64,000 nt of DNA, from contig NZ_SEWW01000007.1 of NCBI RefSeq assembly GCF_011090385.1, positions 62,001-126,000 of the forward strand, written 5' to 3'. Source of the stretch: Aquirufa beregesia. Its GTDB lineage: Bacteria; Bacteroidota; Bacteroidia; Cytophagales; Spirosomataceae. Below the pieces are notes generated by a model that saw only the letters and a list, made by a program, of their open reading frames with translations, searched no databases and had not been told where the DNA came from. The translations under genes and the position numbers were made by a program. Positions 1 to 9,098 of the stretch are shown piece after piece. Each line of letters starts with the position of its first letter. Positions within the stretch are counted from its first letter, which is position 1.

Positions 1-127
1 CGAAGAAATTTCCGTAAAGAAAATTTCTGACCAATTAAAAATATCAGAGAAGGCAGTTGAATATCACATTACGAAATCACAAAAGATTTTGAGAGAAAGG
101 TTTAAAGATTTTTATTCAGAAAACTAA
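1..127 (+). CDS. ECF-type RNA polymerase sigma factor, C-terminal fragment
   Basis: The window opens inside an ORF read from base 2 that stops with TAA at 125-127. The 41 visible residues resemble the last helices of sigma region 4: KKISDQLKISEKAVEYHITK is a helix-turn-helix typical of FecI-like ECF factors in Bacteroidota, followed by a basic tail (KILRERFKDF). Only 6 nt separate its stop from the FecR gene, the standard sigma/anti-sigma arrangement. It would direct transcription of the downstream SusC/SusD genes when FecR releases it. The bulk of the protein is outside the window, so the family call rests on this tail and on context. Confidence 0.75.
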   Translation, partial: EEISVKKISDQLKISEKAVEYHITKSQKILRERFKDFYSEN

Positions 128-133
128 AAGAAA

Positions 134-1123
134 ATGACAAATAAAGAATTTAAATCTATTCTGGAAAAATTCAATGAAGGCAAATGTTCAGAGGAGGAAA
201 TGCTAATTCTTAAGAAAATAGCTAACTCTAATTTACGGTTTGATGACCAAACATTTTTGAAATCAACTGATGAATCAGAAAAATTAATTTGGGAACAATT
301 AAGTGAACAAATTGACAATGAAAATAAAATTTCTACAAAAAAATATTATTTGATAGCAACAAGTATAGCTGCTACTATTCTACTAGTAGCAAGTTTGGTT
401 TTATTCATGAATATTGATGAGGAAAAAGTTAATGCGACCCAATTAAATAGAGGTGTTGAAACCAAAAATAATGCGAAGTCAATGCAAAAAATCACTTTGC
501 CTGATGGTAGTCAAGTAATATTAGGAGAAAATGCACGAATTGTTGTTTCTGAAAACTTTGGGATTAAAACAAGAACGGTTTACTTGACAGGCGAAGCTTT
601 TTTTAAAGTAAAGCGCAATGAAAAAATCCCATTTTTAGTTCATGTAGGTAAGTTAATAACGGAAGTATTAGGCACTTCTTTTAAAATAAGTAAACCTACT
701 TCTGACAAGCAGATTGAAGTTTCTGTTAAATCAGGGAAAGTATCTGTTTATTCCCAAAACGATAAATCCAGTAAAAAATCCAACGGCGTCATTTTAACCC
801 CAAATCAAAAGGCGGTATTTAATATTCAAAATAATACAATAAACGAGAGTATCGTAGATACTCCTGCCATACTTGTTGCCAATACACCTAAAAGTGATTT
901 CGTGTTTGAAGATATGGGAGTTGAAAATATAATGAAAAAAATGCAAGCCATTTACGGAATTGAAATCATTTTAGTCAATTATAATTTAAATAAATGTGTC
1001 TTTACTGGAGATTTAAGCGGATTAAGTATGTTTCAGCAAATTGAATTTATTTGTTCATCGATTAATTCCTCCTATGAAATACGAGGCTCATCTATTTTTA
1101 TAAATGGGGAAGGTTGTAAGTGA
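134..1123 (+). CDS. FecR family anti-sigma factor
   Basis: A 329-residue inner-membrane anti-sigma factor. Residues 1-70 form a cytoplasmic sigma-binding segment, residues about 71-92 one transmembrane helix (YYLIATSIAATILLVASLVL), and residues about 118-205 the periplasmic FecR domain, with the characteristic ITLPDGSQVILGENA and LTGEAFFKV stretches. Residues about 255-325 match the C-terminal DUF4974/STN-like domain of Bacteroidota FecR proteins. It lies 6 nt after the sigma factor and 144 nt before an STN-bearing SusC, so the three genes fit a trans-envelope relay: the outer-membrane transporter signals through its STN domain to FecR, which frees the sigma factor. The substrate that triggers it is unknown. 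Start ATG at 134 is the first after the upstream stop. Confidence 0.93.
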   Translation: MTNKEFKSILEKFNEGKCSEEEMLILKKIANSNLRFDDQTFLKSTDESEKLIWEQLSEQIDNENKISTKKYYLIATSIAATILLVASLVLFMNIDEEKVNATQLNRGVETKNNAKSMQKITLPDGSQVILGENARIVVSENFGIKTRTVYLTGEAFFKVKRNEKIPFLVHVGKLITEVLGTSFKISKPTSDKQIEVSVKSGKVSVYSQNDKSSKKSNGVILTPNQKAVFNIQNNTINESIVDTPAILVANTPKSDFVFEDMGVENIMKKMQAIYGIEIILVNYNLNKCVFTGDLSGLSMFQQIEFICSSINSSYEIRGSSIFINGEGCK

Positions 1124-1267
1124 TTTAAAACCTTATAGATTAAAATTTTATGATAAAAAACAAAAAAGAGAAACCCAGTATGTGCAGTGGTTTACAGATG
1201 ATTACTTAAGCACAAGAAAATCAATATTTCAAAATTAAAACTATAATACCTTTAACTATGTAAAATT

Positions 1268-4200
1268 ATGAACAAAAAATATGCATCCCCTAAATTGCTT
1301 TTAAAACTCATGAAGATTTCTTTTCAACAAATATTTCTGAGTATCATGTGCTGCACCTTTGCTTATGCAAACAATGCATTAAGTCAGGTTGAATTAAATG
1401 AACCTGTAACATTGCAAGCAGAAAATACTCAAATTAAAAAAGTACTCTCACTGATTGAACGTCAGGTAGATTATCGTTTTATTTATAGCTCAAGTACCAT
1501 TAATGTAAATCAGAAGGTTAGTCTCAATGTGACTAACAAAAAATTAGAATCTGTTTTAAATGATTTATTCAAAACCATTTCTGTTGAATATTCTATAAGG
1601 GATAAACGGATTTTGCTAAGAAATAGTAATCAAAATGTAAACATTTCGACAGAGCATAGTATTAATGCAATTGATAAACCAGTTAAAGGTACCATTAAAG
1701 ATGAAAATGGAGAAGCTTTACCTGGGGTTACTATTCAAATTCAGGGTACTCGACAAGGAACGCAAACTGATGTTAATGGAAATTTTGCTTTTTCATCTCT
1801 GAATGAAAAGGACATATTACTTATTTCATTTGTGGGTTATGTCAGTCAGAAAATTGAAGTAGGGAATAAGTCTATTATTGAAATTTCATTAGTATCAGAT
1901 AATAAATCACTTGATGAAGTAATTGTTGTTGGATACGGTACTCAAAAGAAAAGTGATTTAACGGGTGCTGTAGGTACTATTAAAACGGATGCGATTCAAG
2001 AGCGTCGATCTGCATCCTTGAATCAAGCTATAGCGGGTAGGGTAACTGGTGTAAATGTTTCAGTAAACTCAGGCCGACCTGGTGGACGTTCAAATATAAG
2101 AATTAGAGGAAACACTTCGGTAAGTGTCGCCAATAATCCACTTTATGTAATTGATGGAGTTATTTTAAATGCGTCTGAATTGGCAAATGGTAGTACACCT
2201 ATTGATTATTTAAATGCGAATGATATCTCATCCATTGAAATATTAAAAGATGCCTCTGCCACAGCTATTTACGGTGCAAGAGGTGCCAACGGAGTCATTT
2301 TAGTTTCAACGAAACGAGGAAGCCAAGAGGGTGGAAAAATCAGTTACGATACCGATTTTAGTGTTAGTGTTTTACCTAAAAAAATTCCATTATTGAATTC
2401 TACTGAATTTTTAATGGTGGAAGACCAAGCCTATGTAAATGCTAAAAAATATGATCCAGTTGGCTTCGCAGGTGGTAAATATGTGAATCCTGCAACCAAA
2501 AGAACGAACCCTTTATTATTTGATTCAAGTGGGAAACCCTTGTACAATACCGATTGGCAGGATGAATCATTAAGAAAAGCGATGACGCAAAATCATCAGT
2601 TAGCATTTACTGGAGGAAATTCGAAAGAAAACTATGGTTTATATCTAGGATATCGAAATGAGGATGGAATAATGAATGCGTCTTGGTTAAATAGATATTC
2701 CAGTAGATTTGTCATGGATAGCCAATTAAAGCCATGGTTAAAACTTGGAGGAACTTTGAGCTATAATTATCAGTCTGAAAGTCAGGTTGATCCCCTTGGT
2801 GGTGGCGGAATTATAGCGATGAGACAAGTATTGGAAGCTCTACCTATTATACCTGTTAAGTATCCAGATGGTAGATGGGGGAGTAACGAAGATTATCCTG
2901 GAATGGAAGGAGGAGGTAGTCCGATTCAAGTTTCTGAAGAACGTCTTTACTATTTAAAAACTCAATCTTTACTTGGTAATGTCTATTCAAATATTAATTT
3001 GGCTCCAGGGCTTGAATTAAGATCAACTGTGGGTGTAAATATAATTAATCAAGAAACGGATTATTATGGAGGTCGCTCATTGAATTACATTTCAAGAAAT
3101 CAAGGTGGAGATGCTTATTTAACGTCAGATAGACATAATTCTTGGCAAATTGAAAATTATTTAACGTACAATAAGAAGATTTCATCCGATCATTCCATCG
3201 TTGCAATGATAGGCCAAGCAATTCAGCACGTTGATCGTTTTAATTTTACAGCAAGAGCTCAAAGGTTTCAGGACGATTATTTTCAATTTAATAATTTAGG
3301 AACTGGTGCAGTTACTCCTGCATCTTCATCAAGTTTAACAGCTTATGGATTAGATTCCTACTTTGGTCGTTTAAATTATAATGTTAAAGATAAATATTTA
3401 GTCACTTTTACAGGTCGTGTTGACGGCTCATCTAAATTTGGAGCTGCTAATCGCTACGCGGTATTCCCATCTGCAGCAGTAGCTTGGAAAATCATGGAAG
3501 AAGATTTTATGAAAGACGTTCCTTTCATTTCAAATCTGAAACTTAGAACGAGTTACGGATTTACGGGTAATTCAGAAATCACGGCATATCAATCACTTGC
3601 TGGATTAGGTAATTATGCAGTAATCTTCAATAATTCAAGACAAGTTGGTATTGGTATCAATCGATTAGCTAATCCAGATTTACGCTGGGAAAAAACGGAA
3701 CAAATTGATGCTGGCTTAGAAGTTGGATTATTGAATAATAAAATAAATTTTGAAGTAGATATCTACAGAAAGCTTACTACTGATATGCTTTTAAGTGCAC
3801 CTGTTCCTTCTAGTAGTGGATTTACAACAGTTAGTCAAAATGTGGGAAGTATGGAAAATAGGGGAATTGAATTTGCCATAAACACAGTAAATATTTCAAA
3901 TAATAATTTTACATGGAATACGACTTTTAATATTTCTTTAAATCAAAATAAGGTACTTGCTTTAACAGGAGGTGCAGATATTTTTGTTGGTCAAACAGTC
4001 ATCAGAGAAGGAGCTCCAGTGGGATCATTTTTTGGATTTGTTCACCAAGGAACTTGGAGCACCGCTGAAGAGTCTATCGCAGCAAAATATTTAAAAAAAC
4101 CAGGTGATATTAAATATCAAGACACAAACAATGATGGAAAGATTAACGATAACGATCGAGTTATAATCGGTAAAGGTATTCCTGATGGTTTTGGTTCATT

Positions 4201-4678
4201 TATAAACACATTTAAGTATAAAAATGTAGAATTAATGATCGATATGCAGTATATGTATGGTAATAATGTACTATTTAGAAGTAAGCACTCTGCAGAAGAT
4301 AGAACAGGAATTGCCAATAGTTTCAAAACTGTTCTAAATGGTTGGACCCCAGAAAATCAAAGTGCTACACTTGCTGAATTGCGACCAGTTTCTGCTGGCT
4401 ATAATACCAATAATGATACAGACAAGATTCAAGACGGATCATTTATAAGAGGTAGAAATGCTGTTATATCTTATAAATTCCCTAGTGAAGTGACTAAAAA
4501 ACTAAAACTAAGTCGCTTAAGAGCTTTCGTATCCGTACAAAATTTCTTTTTGTCTACGAAATTCCCAGGGTATGACCCAGAAGTTTCTACCTCAGGTTCC
4601 GCGTTTGATCAAGGTTTAGATTTATATGCCTATCCAAAAGCTAGAACATTCATGGTGGGTTTAAATATTGGTTTATAG
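1268..4678 (+). CDS. SusC/RagA family TonB-linked outer membrane transporter with STN domain
   Basis: A 1136-residue outer-membrane TonB-dependent transporter. In order it has a signal sequence (residues 1 to about 40, ending ALSQ), an STN secretin/TonB signalling domain (about 45-118), a CarboxypepD_reg-like beta-sandwich (about 138-210, GEALPGVTIQIQGT), the SusC signature around residues 215-228 (LDEVIVVGYGTQ), a plug (LYVIDGVILNA; ILKDASATAIYGARGANGVI) and a long beta-barrel ending in an aromatic-rich strand. The STN domain is the piece that transducing transporters use to contact FecR, which is encoded just upstream. It pairs with the SusD lipoprotein 29 nt downstream to import an oligosaccharide or similar ligand; the sequence does not name the ligand. 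The gene looks AT-richer than the genes beyond 6.4 kb. Confidence 0.95.
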   Translation: MNKKYASPKLLLKLMKISFQQIFLSIMCCTFAYANNALSQVELNEPVTLQAENTQIKKVLSLIERQVDYRFIYSSSTINVNQKVSLNVTNKKLESVLNDLFKTISVEYSIRDKRILLRNSNQNVNISTEHSINAIDKPVKGTIKDENGEALPGVTIQIQGTRQGTQTDVNGNFAFSSLNEKDILLISFVGYVSQKIEVGNKSIIEISLVSDNKSLDEVIVVGYGTQKKSDLTGAVGTIKTDAIQERRSASLNQAIAGRVTGVNVSVNSGRPGGRSNIRIRGNTSVSVANNPLYVIDGVILNASELANGSTPIDYLNANDISSIEILKDASATAIYGARGANGVILVSTKRGSQEGGKISYDTDFSVSVLPKKIPLLNSTEFLMVEDQAYVNAKKYDPVGFAGGKYVNPATKRTNPLLFDSSGKPLYNTDWQDESLRKAMTQNHQLAFTGGNSKENYGLYLGYRNEDGIMNASWLNRYSSRFVMDSQLKPWLKLGGTLSYNYQSESQVDPLGGGGIIAMRQVLEALPIIPVKYPDGRWGSNEDYPGMEGGGSPIQVSEERLYYLKTQSLLGNVYSNINLAPGLELRSTVGVNIINQETDYYGGRSLNYISRNQGGDAYLTSDRHNSWQIENYLTYNKKISSDHSIVAMIGQAIQHVDRFNFTARAQRFQDDYFQFNNLGTGAVTPASSSSLTAYGLDSYFGRLNYNVKDKYLVTFTGRVDGSSKFGAANRYAVFPSAAVAWKIMEEDFMKDVPFISNLKLRTSYGFTGNSEITAYQSLAGLGNYAVIFNNSRQVGIGINRLANPDLRWEKTEQIDAGLEVGLLNNKINFEVDIYRKLTTDMLLSAPVPSSSGFTTVSQNVGSMENRGIEFAINTVNISNNNFTWNTTFNISLNQNKVLALTGGADIFVGQTVIREGAPVGSFFGFVHQGTWSTAEESIAAKYLKKPGDIKYQDTNNDGKINDNDRVIIGKGIPDGFGSFINTFKYKNVELMIDMQYMYGNNVLFRSKHSAEDRTGIANSFKTVLNGWTPENQSATLAELRPVSAGYNTNNDTDKIQDGSFIRGRNAVISYKFPSEVTKKLKLSRLRAFVSVQNFFLSTKFPGYDPEVSTSGSAFDQGLDLYAYPKARTFMVGLNIGL

Positions 4679-4707
4679 AAAATTGTTTGACTAAAACATA
4701 CACAAAA

Positions 4708-6204
4708 ATGAAATACGTAATTAATAAATATTTGATATTAGCTCTCAGTTGCATAATGATTGTAAGCAGTTGTTCCAATTTTTTGGAGGAGCCTGATAAA
4801 TCCAATTTTACCAAAGAAAATTATTTTACAAAACCTGAACATGCAGAGAGTATCATAAATTCAATTTATGAAAATATGAGAAACGTGCTGGGTGGAGGAT
4901 TTAATGGAGGACCATGGATGATGCTTGAATTTTCTACTGGCTTAGCCAATACAGAATTGGGGCAAGCTCAAAATAGCATATTTGTTAGAAACTTGGTCAA
5001 TAATTCAGATAATGCTTATGGCCAAACTTATTGGACAAGCCATTACAAGGGTATTGCTAATGCAAATTTAGCTATTGAAAAAATCCCAGGGATTAAAATG
5101 GATGAAGTTGCAAAGAAAAAGTTTTTAGGTGAAGCAAGGTTCCTTAGAGCTATGTATTATTTTGATTTAGTTAGAATATTTGGAAATATCCCTTTGATAA
5201 CATCTTCTATTGATTTGCAATCAAAAGATCTTTATCCTGAACAATCTTCTATTGAAAATGTCTATAAACAAATAGAAACTGATTTGTTGGAAGCTGAAAA
5301 ATCGGGTTTGCCTTTTAGAGATCCATCAGGCAGAGTATCGATGGGAGCAGTTAAATCATTATTAGCTAGTGTATATTTAACAATGGCAGGATTTCCATTA
5401 AATAAGTCGGAATATTTTGCTAAAGCTGCTGAAAAATCATTAGATGTGATTAACTCAAATCAATTCTCATTATTTACATCTTATGATGATCTTCATATTG
5501 CATCGAGGAAAAATAATGGAGAAAATATTTTTCAAGTTCAATATTTAGAAAACATTCTACCTTCAAATTGGCAGACATCCATTATTCCTTATAACCAAGG
5601 TATTTCAAACTATACGGATGAAACGGGTGCTATTTTCGCCAATAAAGAATTTGTAGAATCTTATGAAAAAGGTGATAAAAGAGCAGCTGAAAAACAATTT
5701 TATTATTCTAGCTACTCATTAAGAAGTAATAGAAATCAAACCAAAAATTTGGGTGGATATTATCTCTATAAACATTTTGATATTATTGCTCAAACATCCA
5801 CGACTAGTAGTGGATTAAATTGGACACTTTTTAGATATCCAGAAGTCCTATTAACATATGCTGAAGCAGCGAATGAAGCTGGTGGTCCAAGTTCACTTGT
5901 CTTGAATGCAGTAAATTTAATTAGAAAAAGAGCAGAATTGCCTGCCCTAGAGGGTCTTTCAAAAGATGAACTTAGAGAGGCTATTTGGAAGGAAAGATGG
6001 TATGAACTAAGTTTTGAAAATAAAACTTGGTATGATATGGTTCGTTTACGTAAGGCTTTTAATGTTTTTACAAAAAAGTTTGAACCATATGTTGGGCATA
6101 AATTTTCATATGGCCCAACTTTATCTGAAAAGGAACTACTTTTTCCAATTCCAACAGCTGAAATTAGAAATAACAAAAAGTTAAAACAAAATAAAGGTTA
6201 TTGA
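4708..6204 (+). CDS. SusD/RagB family nutrient-binding outer membrane lipoprotein
   Basis: A 498-residue surface lipoprotein that forms the lid over the neighbouring SusC barrel. The N-terminus MKYVINKYLILALSCIMIVS is followed by SCSN, a lipobox whose Cys is the lipidation site. I chose ATG 4708 because it gives a clean lipoprotein signal; a TTG 21 nt upstream is in frame but unlikely. SusD hallmarks include LGEARFLRAMYYFDLVRIFG (TPR-like helices) and the C-terminal IRKRAELPAL, ERWYELSFENKTWYDMVRLR and ELLFPIPTAEI motifs. It ends 58 nt before a strong terminator, so the sigma-FecR-SusC-SusD set looks like one transcriptional block without catabolic genes of its own strand. Confidence 0.94.
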   Translation: MKYVINKYLILALSCIMIVSSCSNFLEEPDKSNFTKENYFTKPEHAESIINSIYENMRNVLGGGFNGGPWMMLEFSTGLANTELGQAQNSIFVRNLVNNSDNAYGQTYWTSHYKGIANANLAIEKIPGIKMDEVAKKKFLGEARFLRAMYYFDLVRIFGNIPLITSSIDLQSKDLYPEQSSIENVYKQIETDLLEAEKSGLPFRDPSGRVSMGAVKSLLASVYLTMAGFPLNKSEYFAKAAEKSLDVINSNQFSLFTSYDDLHIASRKNNGENIFQVQYLENILPSNWQTSIIPYNQGISNYTDETGAIFANKEFVESYEKGDKRAAEKQFYYSSYSLRSNRNQTKNLGGYYLYKHFDIIAQTSTTSSGLNWTLFRYPEVLLTYAEAANEAGGPSSLVLNAVNLIRKRAELPALEGLSKDELREAIWKERWYELSFENKTWYDMVRLRKAFNVFTKKFEPYVGHKFSYGPTLSEKELLFPIPTAEIRNNKKLKQNKGY

Positions 6205-6261
6205 TGAAGTTTCTCCCATTATAACCATTTACAATTTTCATAAAGAAAAAAAATAATAAAT

Positions 6262-6290
6262 AAAACCCTTTGTATTTTACAAAGGGTTTT
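6262..6290 (+). terminator. Intrinsic terminator after susD
   Basis: A perfect 13-bp inverted repeat, AAAACCCTTTGTA at 6262-6274 and its complement at 6278-6290, with a TTT loop. The right arm ends in TTTT. It lies 58 nt beyond the SusD stop and closes the sigma/FecR/SusC/SusD block; being symmetric it could also act on the minus-strand operon that ends at 6442. Confidence 0.8.
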
Positions 6291-6441
6291 ATCGTTTAAT
6301 TTAAATTTGTAAGGCCACTTTTTTTATGACAAAACTAAAGAAGTGGGCATATCAACAATGTCTTTTTTGATCTAATTGATTTCAATTTATTACTGGTTTT
6401 TTCTTCAATTTTAAACCTTCCTCATAGGGATAATACATTTT

Positions 6442-7572
6442 TCATTGATTGGAATAGGAATACCATAAAATTGGATTTCGAATGGGAGAGTTTCGAATGA
6501 CTTCCTGGTTGGTTGGGAAATGGTCTAATTTTCTCCAGATATTCATGGCGACTTGGTTGCCGTGAATGCCTGCGAAAAATAGGCAGGATTGGGCAATTGG
6601 CCATTGATCAAAATACATAACATCCGCAGGATATTTCCACTGCGATTTGTCTTGGATGTAGGGTAATAAAAATTGAATGCCTTTTTGTATACCTCGACCA
6701 TCGGGCATTTTCCAGTCCCACATCTGAAGTACATGGGCCAATGTGGCCATGATGTCTAAATTAAAGAGTGAATATCCGTAGGGTTTGGTTCTTTTAAGTT
6801 CAAGGGGGAAAGAACCATCAGTGCCCATTTGGTTTGGGATAAAAACCTGCATGTAGCGTTTTCGACAAAAATCGACCAAGCCTGCATTACCCGTAAAAGA
6901 GGCAAAAACGGCTACTTGAAGCGCCCAGCAGGTACCATGGTTATTTAGTGCGTCGCGTTCTGCGAGGCCATAGGGATGGGTTGTCAGCCATTGGGTATAT
7001 TCTTTAAACCAGCTGACGATGCGCGTGTAATCCTCAGCAGGTATGTGGAATTTTAGAGCTTCGAGGGCTTTGATGACTTCTAAGAAATGTATTGTATCGA
7101 TGATGCCGATACCCCGACCGGTCATTCGACCTTTAATAGCCTGTGCATAAAGCAGTGAAGGATTCATACGCGTTTCGGGGTCGATGAACCATGCCCGAAA
7201 ATGAGGTAGAGCGGCGAGAGCGAAGCGTTTTTGCTGAGTTAATTTATATGCGGATGCTAGGGACCCAACAATGTCGCTGAAGCGAATCATGGCAAGTCGG
7301 TGCGCCACAAAATTTTCCGGATTTGTTTCACCGTCGCGCTGAATATAAGGTCCGTCTGGATTGGCTGGATCGGGCCACCAATAATCTCCCTCAGAGTAGA
7401 AATCGTGGATATCGCCGGCGGAACGTGGACAAACGGTTGCGGTGACTGTGATGGGTTTTAGGCCTATTTGTTTATTTGCTTTTTCAATCGTCTTTACGAT
7501 TAATTCCTTGGGGTAAATGTCTAAAGCAAAGCTAGAGAACGAAAGGCAGAGCAAAACGAGTATCATTTTCAT
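6442..7572 (-). CDS. Alginate-lyase-superfamily polysaccharide lyase, secreted
   Basis: A 376-residue secreted protein beginning MKMILVLLCLSFSSFA (signal peptide). The body resembles the alginate lyase (alpha/alpha barrel, PF05426-like) superfamily: YWWPDPANPDGPY at about residues 64-76, and NNHGTCWALQ at about 210-219, where the Asn and His of NNHG are the usual substrate-binding and catalytic residues. Enzymes of this fold cleave uronic-acid chains by beta-elimination. I chose the ATG at 7570-7572, which overlaps the sulfatase stop as ATGA, over a longer in-frame extension lacking a signal sequence at its start. It is the last gene of a GH88-sulfatase-lyase operon, so it may generate the unsaturated uronides on which GH88 acts. 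The polymer (alginate, glucuronan, ulvan-like) is not determinable here. Confidence 0.8.
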   Translation of the reverse strand: MKMILVLLCLSFSSFALDIYPKELIVKTIEKANKQIGLKPITVTATVCPRSAGDIHDFYSEGDYWWPDPANPDGPYIQRDGETNPENFVAHRLAMIRFSDIVGSLASAYKLTQQKRFALAALPHFRAWFIDPETRMNPSLLYAQAIKGRMTGRGIGIIDTIHFLEVIKALEALKFHIPAEDYTRIVSWFKEYTQWLTTHPYGLAERDALNNHGTCWALQVAVFASFTGNAGLVDFCRKRYMQVFIPNQMGTDGSFPLELKRTKPYGYSLFNLDIMATLAHVLQMWDWKMPDGRGIQKGIQFLLPYIQDKSQWKYPADVMYFDQWPIAQSCLFFAGIHGNQVAMNIWRKLDHFPTNQEVIRNSPIRNPILWYSYSNQ

Positions 7573-9098
7573 TTGACGCCGAGGCTTTGGGCCCATTGAG
7601 TATATTTGTTCAAGAGATCGTTACGTTTTTCGGGCATTTGTTTTGCTAAATCATGTGCTTCGATGCGGTCTTTTTTTAGGTTGTATAATTCCCATTGTTT
7701 GATTTCGTCATCCCAAACCAATTTCCAATCACCCTCTCGGATGGCCCGATTTCCTTGGTGTTCCCAGGCAATGAACGGATGTGCGGCTCTGGTTTTTTGA
7801 TTTAAAATAGGCAAAAGGCTTTTGCCTTGCACTGGTTTCGATGGGGTGCTGTGACTGACGTCTAAGAAGGTTGGGAAAAGATCCATGATGTGGCCCACTT
7901 GGTTTGTTCGAAAACCTTTTTTAATCAGTTTTGGAAAATGGACGATTAAAGGAGTGGAGATGCCACCTTCGTGCATCCAATGTTTATACATACGGAAGGG
8001 GGTGTTTCCGGCGGAGGCCCACTCTTTTCCATAAGTGGTGTAGCTACCTTTGGCACCAACTGGAGTAATTAAGGATTGTTGGTACCCTGCTTCACCTAGG
8101 TCACGCACAGAGCGGTCGTCTAAGATTTCGTGGCAGGCGCCATTGTCTGATAAGAAAACAAACATCGTATTTTCCCATTCGCCTTTGGCTTTGACCTCTT
8201 GCATAATTCGGCCGATTCCTTCGTCCATGATTTGCATCATAGCGGCATAGGTGGCCATTTTGTCGATGTAGACTGAAGGGTTTTTTATGGTGTCAAATCG
8301 GGCAATAGCCGGATCGATGGGTGGTAATTCGTGAATGTTTGTTAAAAGGCCTGATTTTTGTTGGCGTGCAAATCGATCTGCTCGTAGTTTTTCCCAGCCT
8401 TTTCGGTAGGTTTCTCGGTACTGGTCGATGAGTTTTACTGGCGCATGCAAGGGCCAATGCGGTGCTGTGTAGGCAACATACAGAAAAAAGGGTTTTTGAG
8501 CTTGAGCGGATTTCACGTAGGAAATGGCTTTGTCGCTGATGGCCTCGGTCATGTAGAAATGTTCGTTGGGCACGTATTTTTTATTATCCTCGACGAGTTG
8601 GCGTCTAGACAGCACTTCGTAATAGCTATTCGCACCAGAAATGAGGCCAAAATAATGGTCAAAGCCCCGTTGGTTCGGCCAGTCTTCTTGTTGTTCACCG
8701 ACGTGCCATTTGCCCGACATGAACGTTTGATATCCATTTTTCCGTAATTCTTCCGCAATAGTTGGCGTTTCAAGGCTGAGAAATCCTTGGTAGGGTTGAT
8801 AGGGTTTCGTATGGTCATACTTTCCCGTGGTCACCATGAGGCCCATGCCGGCTTGATGCGGATACATCCCGGTGAGGAGGGAGGTGCGGCTTGGGCAGCA
8901 GCGGCCTGCATTGTAAAATTGGGTGAAGGCAGCACCTTTTTGGCCTAATGCGTCAAGGTTTGGGGTTTTGATTTCGGAACCAAATAGGCCGATGTCGCTG
9001 TAACCCATGTCGTCTGCCAAAACCACAATGATATTCGGTTTTTTCTGGGCGAAAAGGGGTGTGCTGATTAAAAAAAGGAATAGAAAGAGATGTTTCAT
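7569..9098 (-). CDS. Sulfatase (formylglycine-dependent, S1 type), secreted
   Basis: A 509-residue periplasmic or secreted arylsulfatase-type enzyme with signal peptide MKHLFLFLFLISTPLFAQ. The N-terminal metal site (LADDMGYSD, Asp29/Asp30) and the C-x-P-S-R signature at residues 67-71 (GRCCPSRTSLLTG) are intact; Cys67 would be converted to formylglycine. Further family motifs are SGKWHVG, TAPHWPLH and FLSDNGA. It removes sulfate esters from a sugar substrate. Its start overlaps the GH88 stop and its stop overlaps the lyase start, each as ATGA, implying translational coupling. No formylglycine-generating or anSME maturase gene was recognised in the window; GldK resembles that fold but is a structural secretion protein. 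Confidence 0.93.
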   Translation of the reverse strand: MKHLFLFLFLISTPLFAQKKPNIIVVLADDMGYSDIGLFGSEIKTPNLDALGQKGAAFTQFYNAGRCCPSRTSLLTGMYPHQAGMGLMVTTGKYDHTKPYQPYQGFLSLETPTIAEELRKNGYQTFMSGKWHVGEQQEDWPNQRGFDHYFGLISGANSYYEVLSRRQLVEDNKKYVPNEHFYMTEAISDKAISYVKSAQAQKPFFLYVAYTAPHWPLHAPVKLIDQYRETYRKGWEKLRADRFARQQKSGLLTNIHELPPIDPAIARFDTIKNPSVYIDKMATYAAMMQIMDEGIGRIMQEVKAKGEWENTMFVFLSDNGACHEILDDRSVRDLGEAGYQQSLITPVGAKGSYTTYGKEWASAGNTPFRMYKHWMHEGGISTPLIVHFPKLIKKGFRTNQVGHIMDLFPTFLDVSHSTPSKPVQGKSLLPILNQKTRAAHPFIAWEHQGNRAIREGDWKLVWDDEIKQWELYNLKKDRIEAHDLAKQMPEKRNDLLNKYTQWAQSLGVK

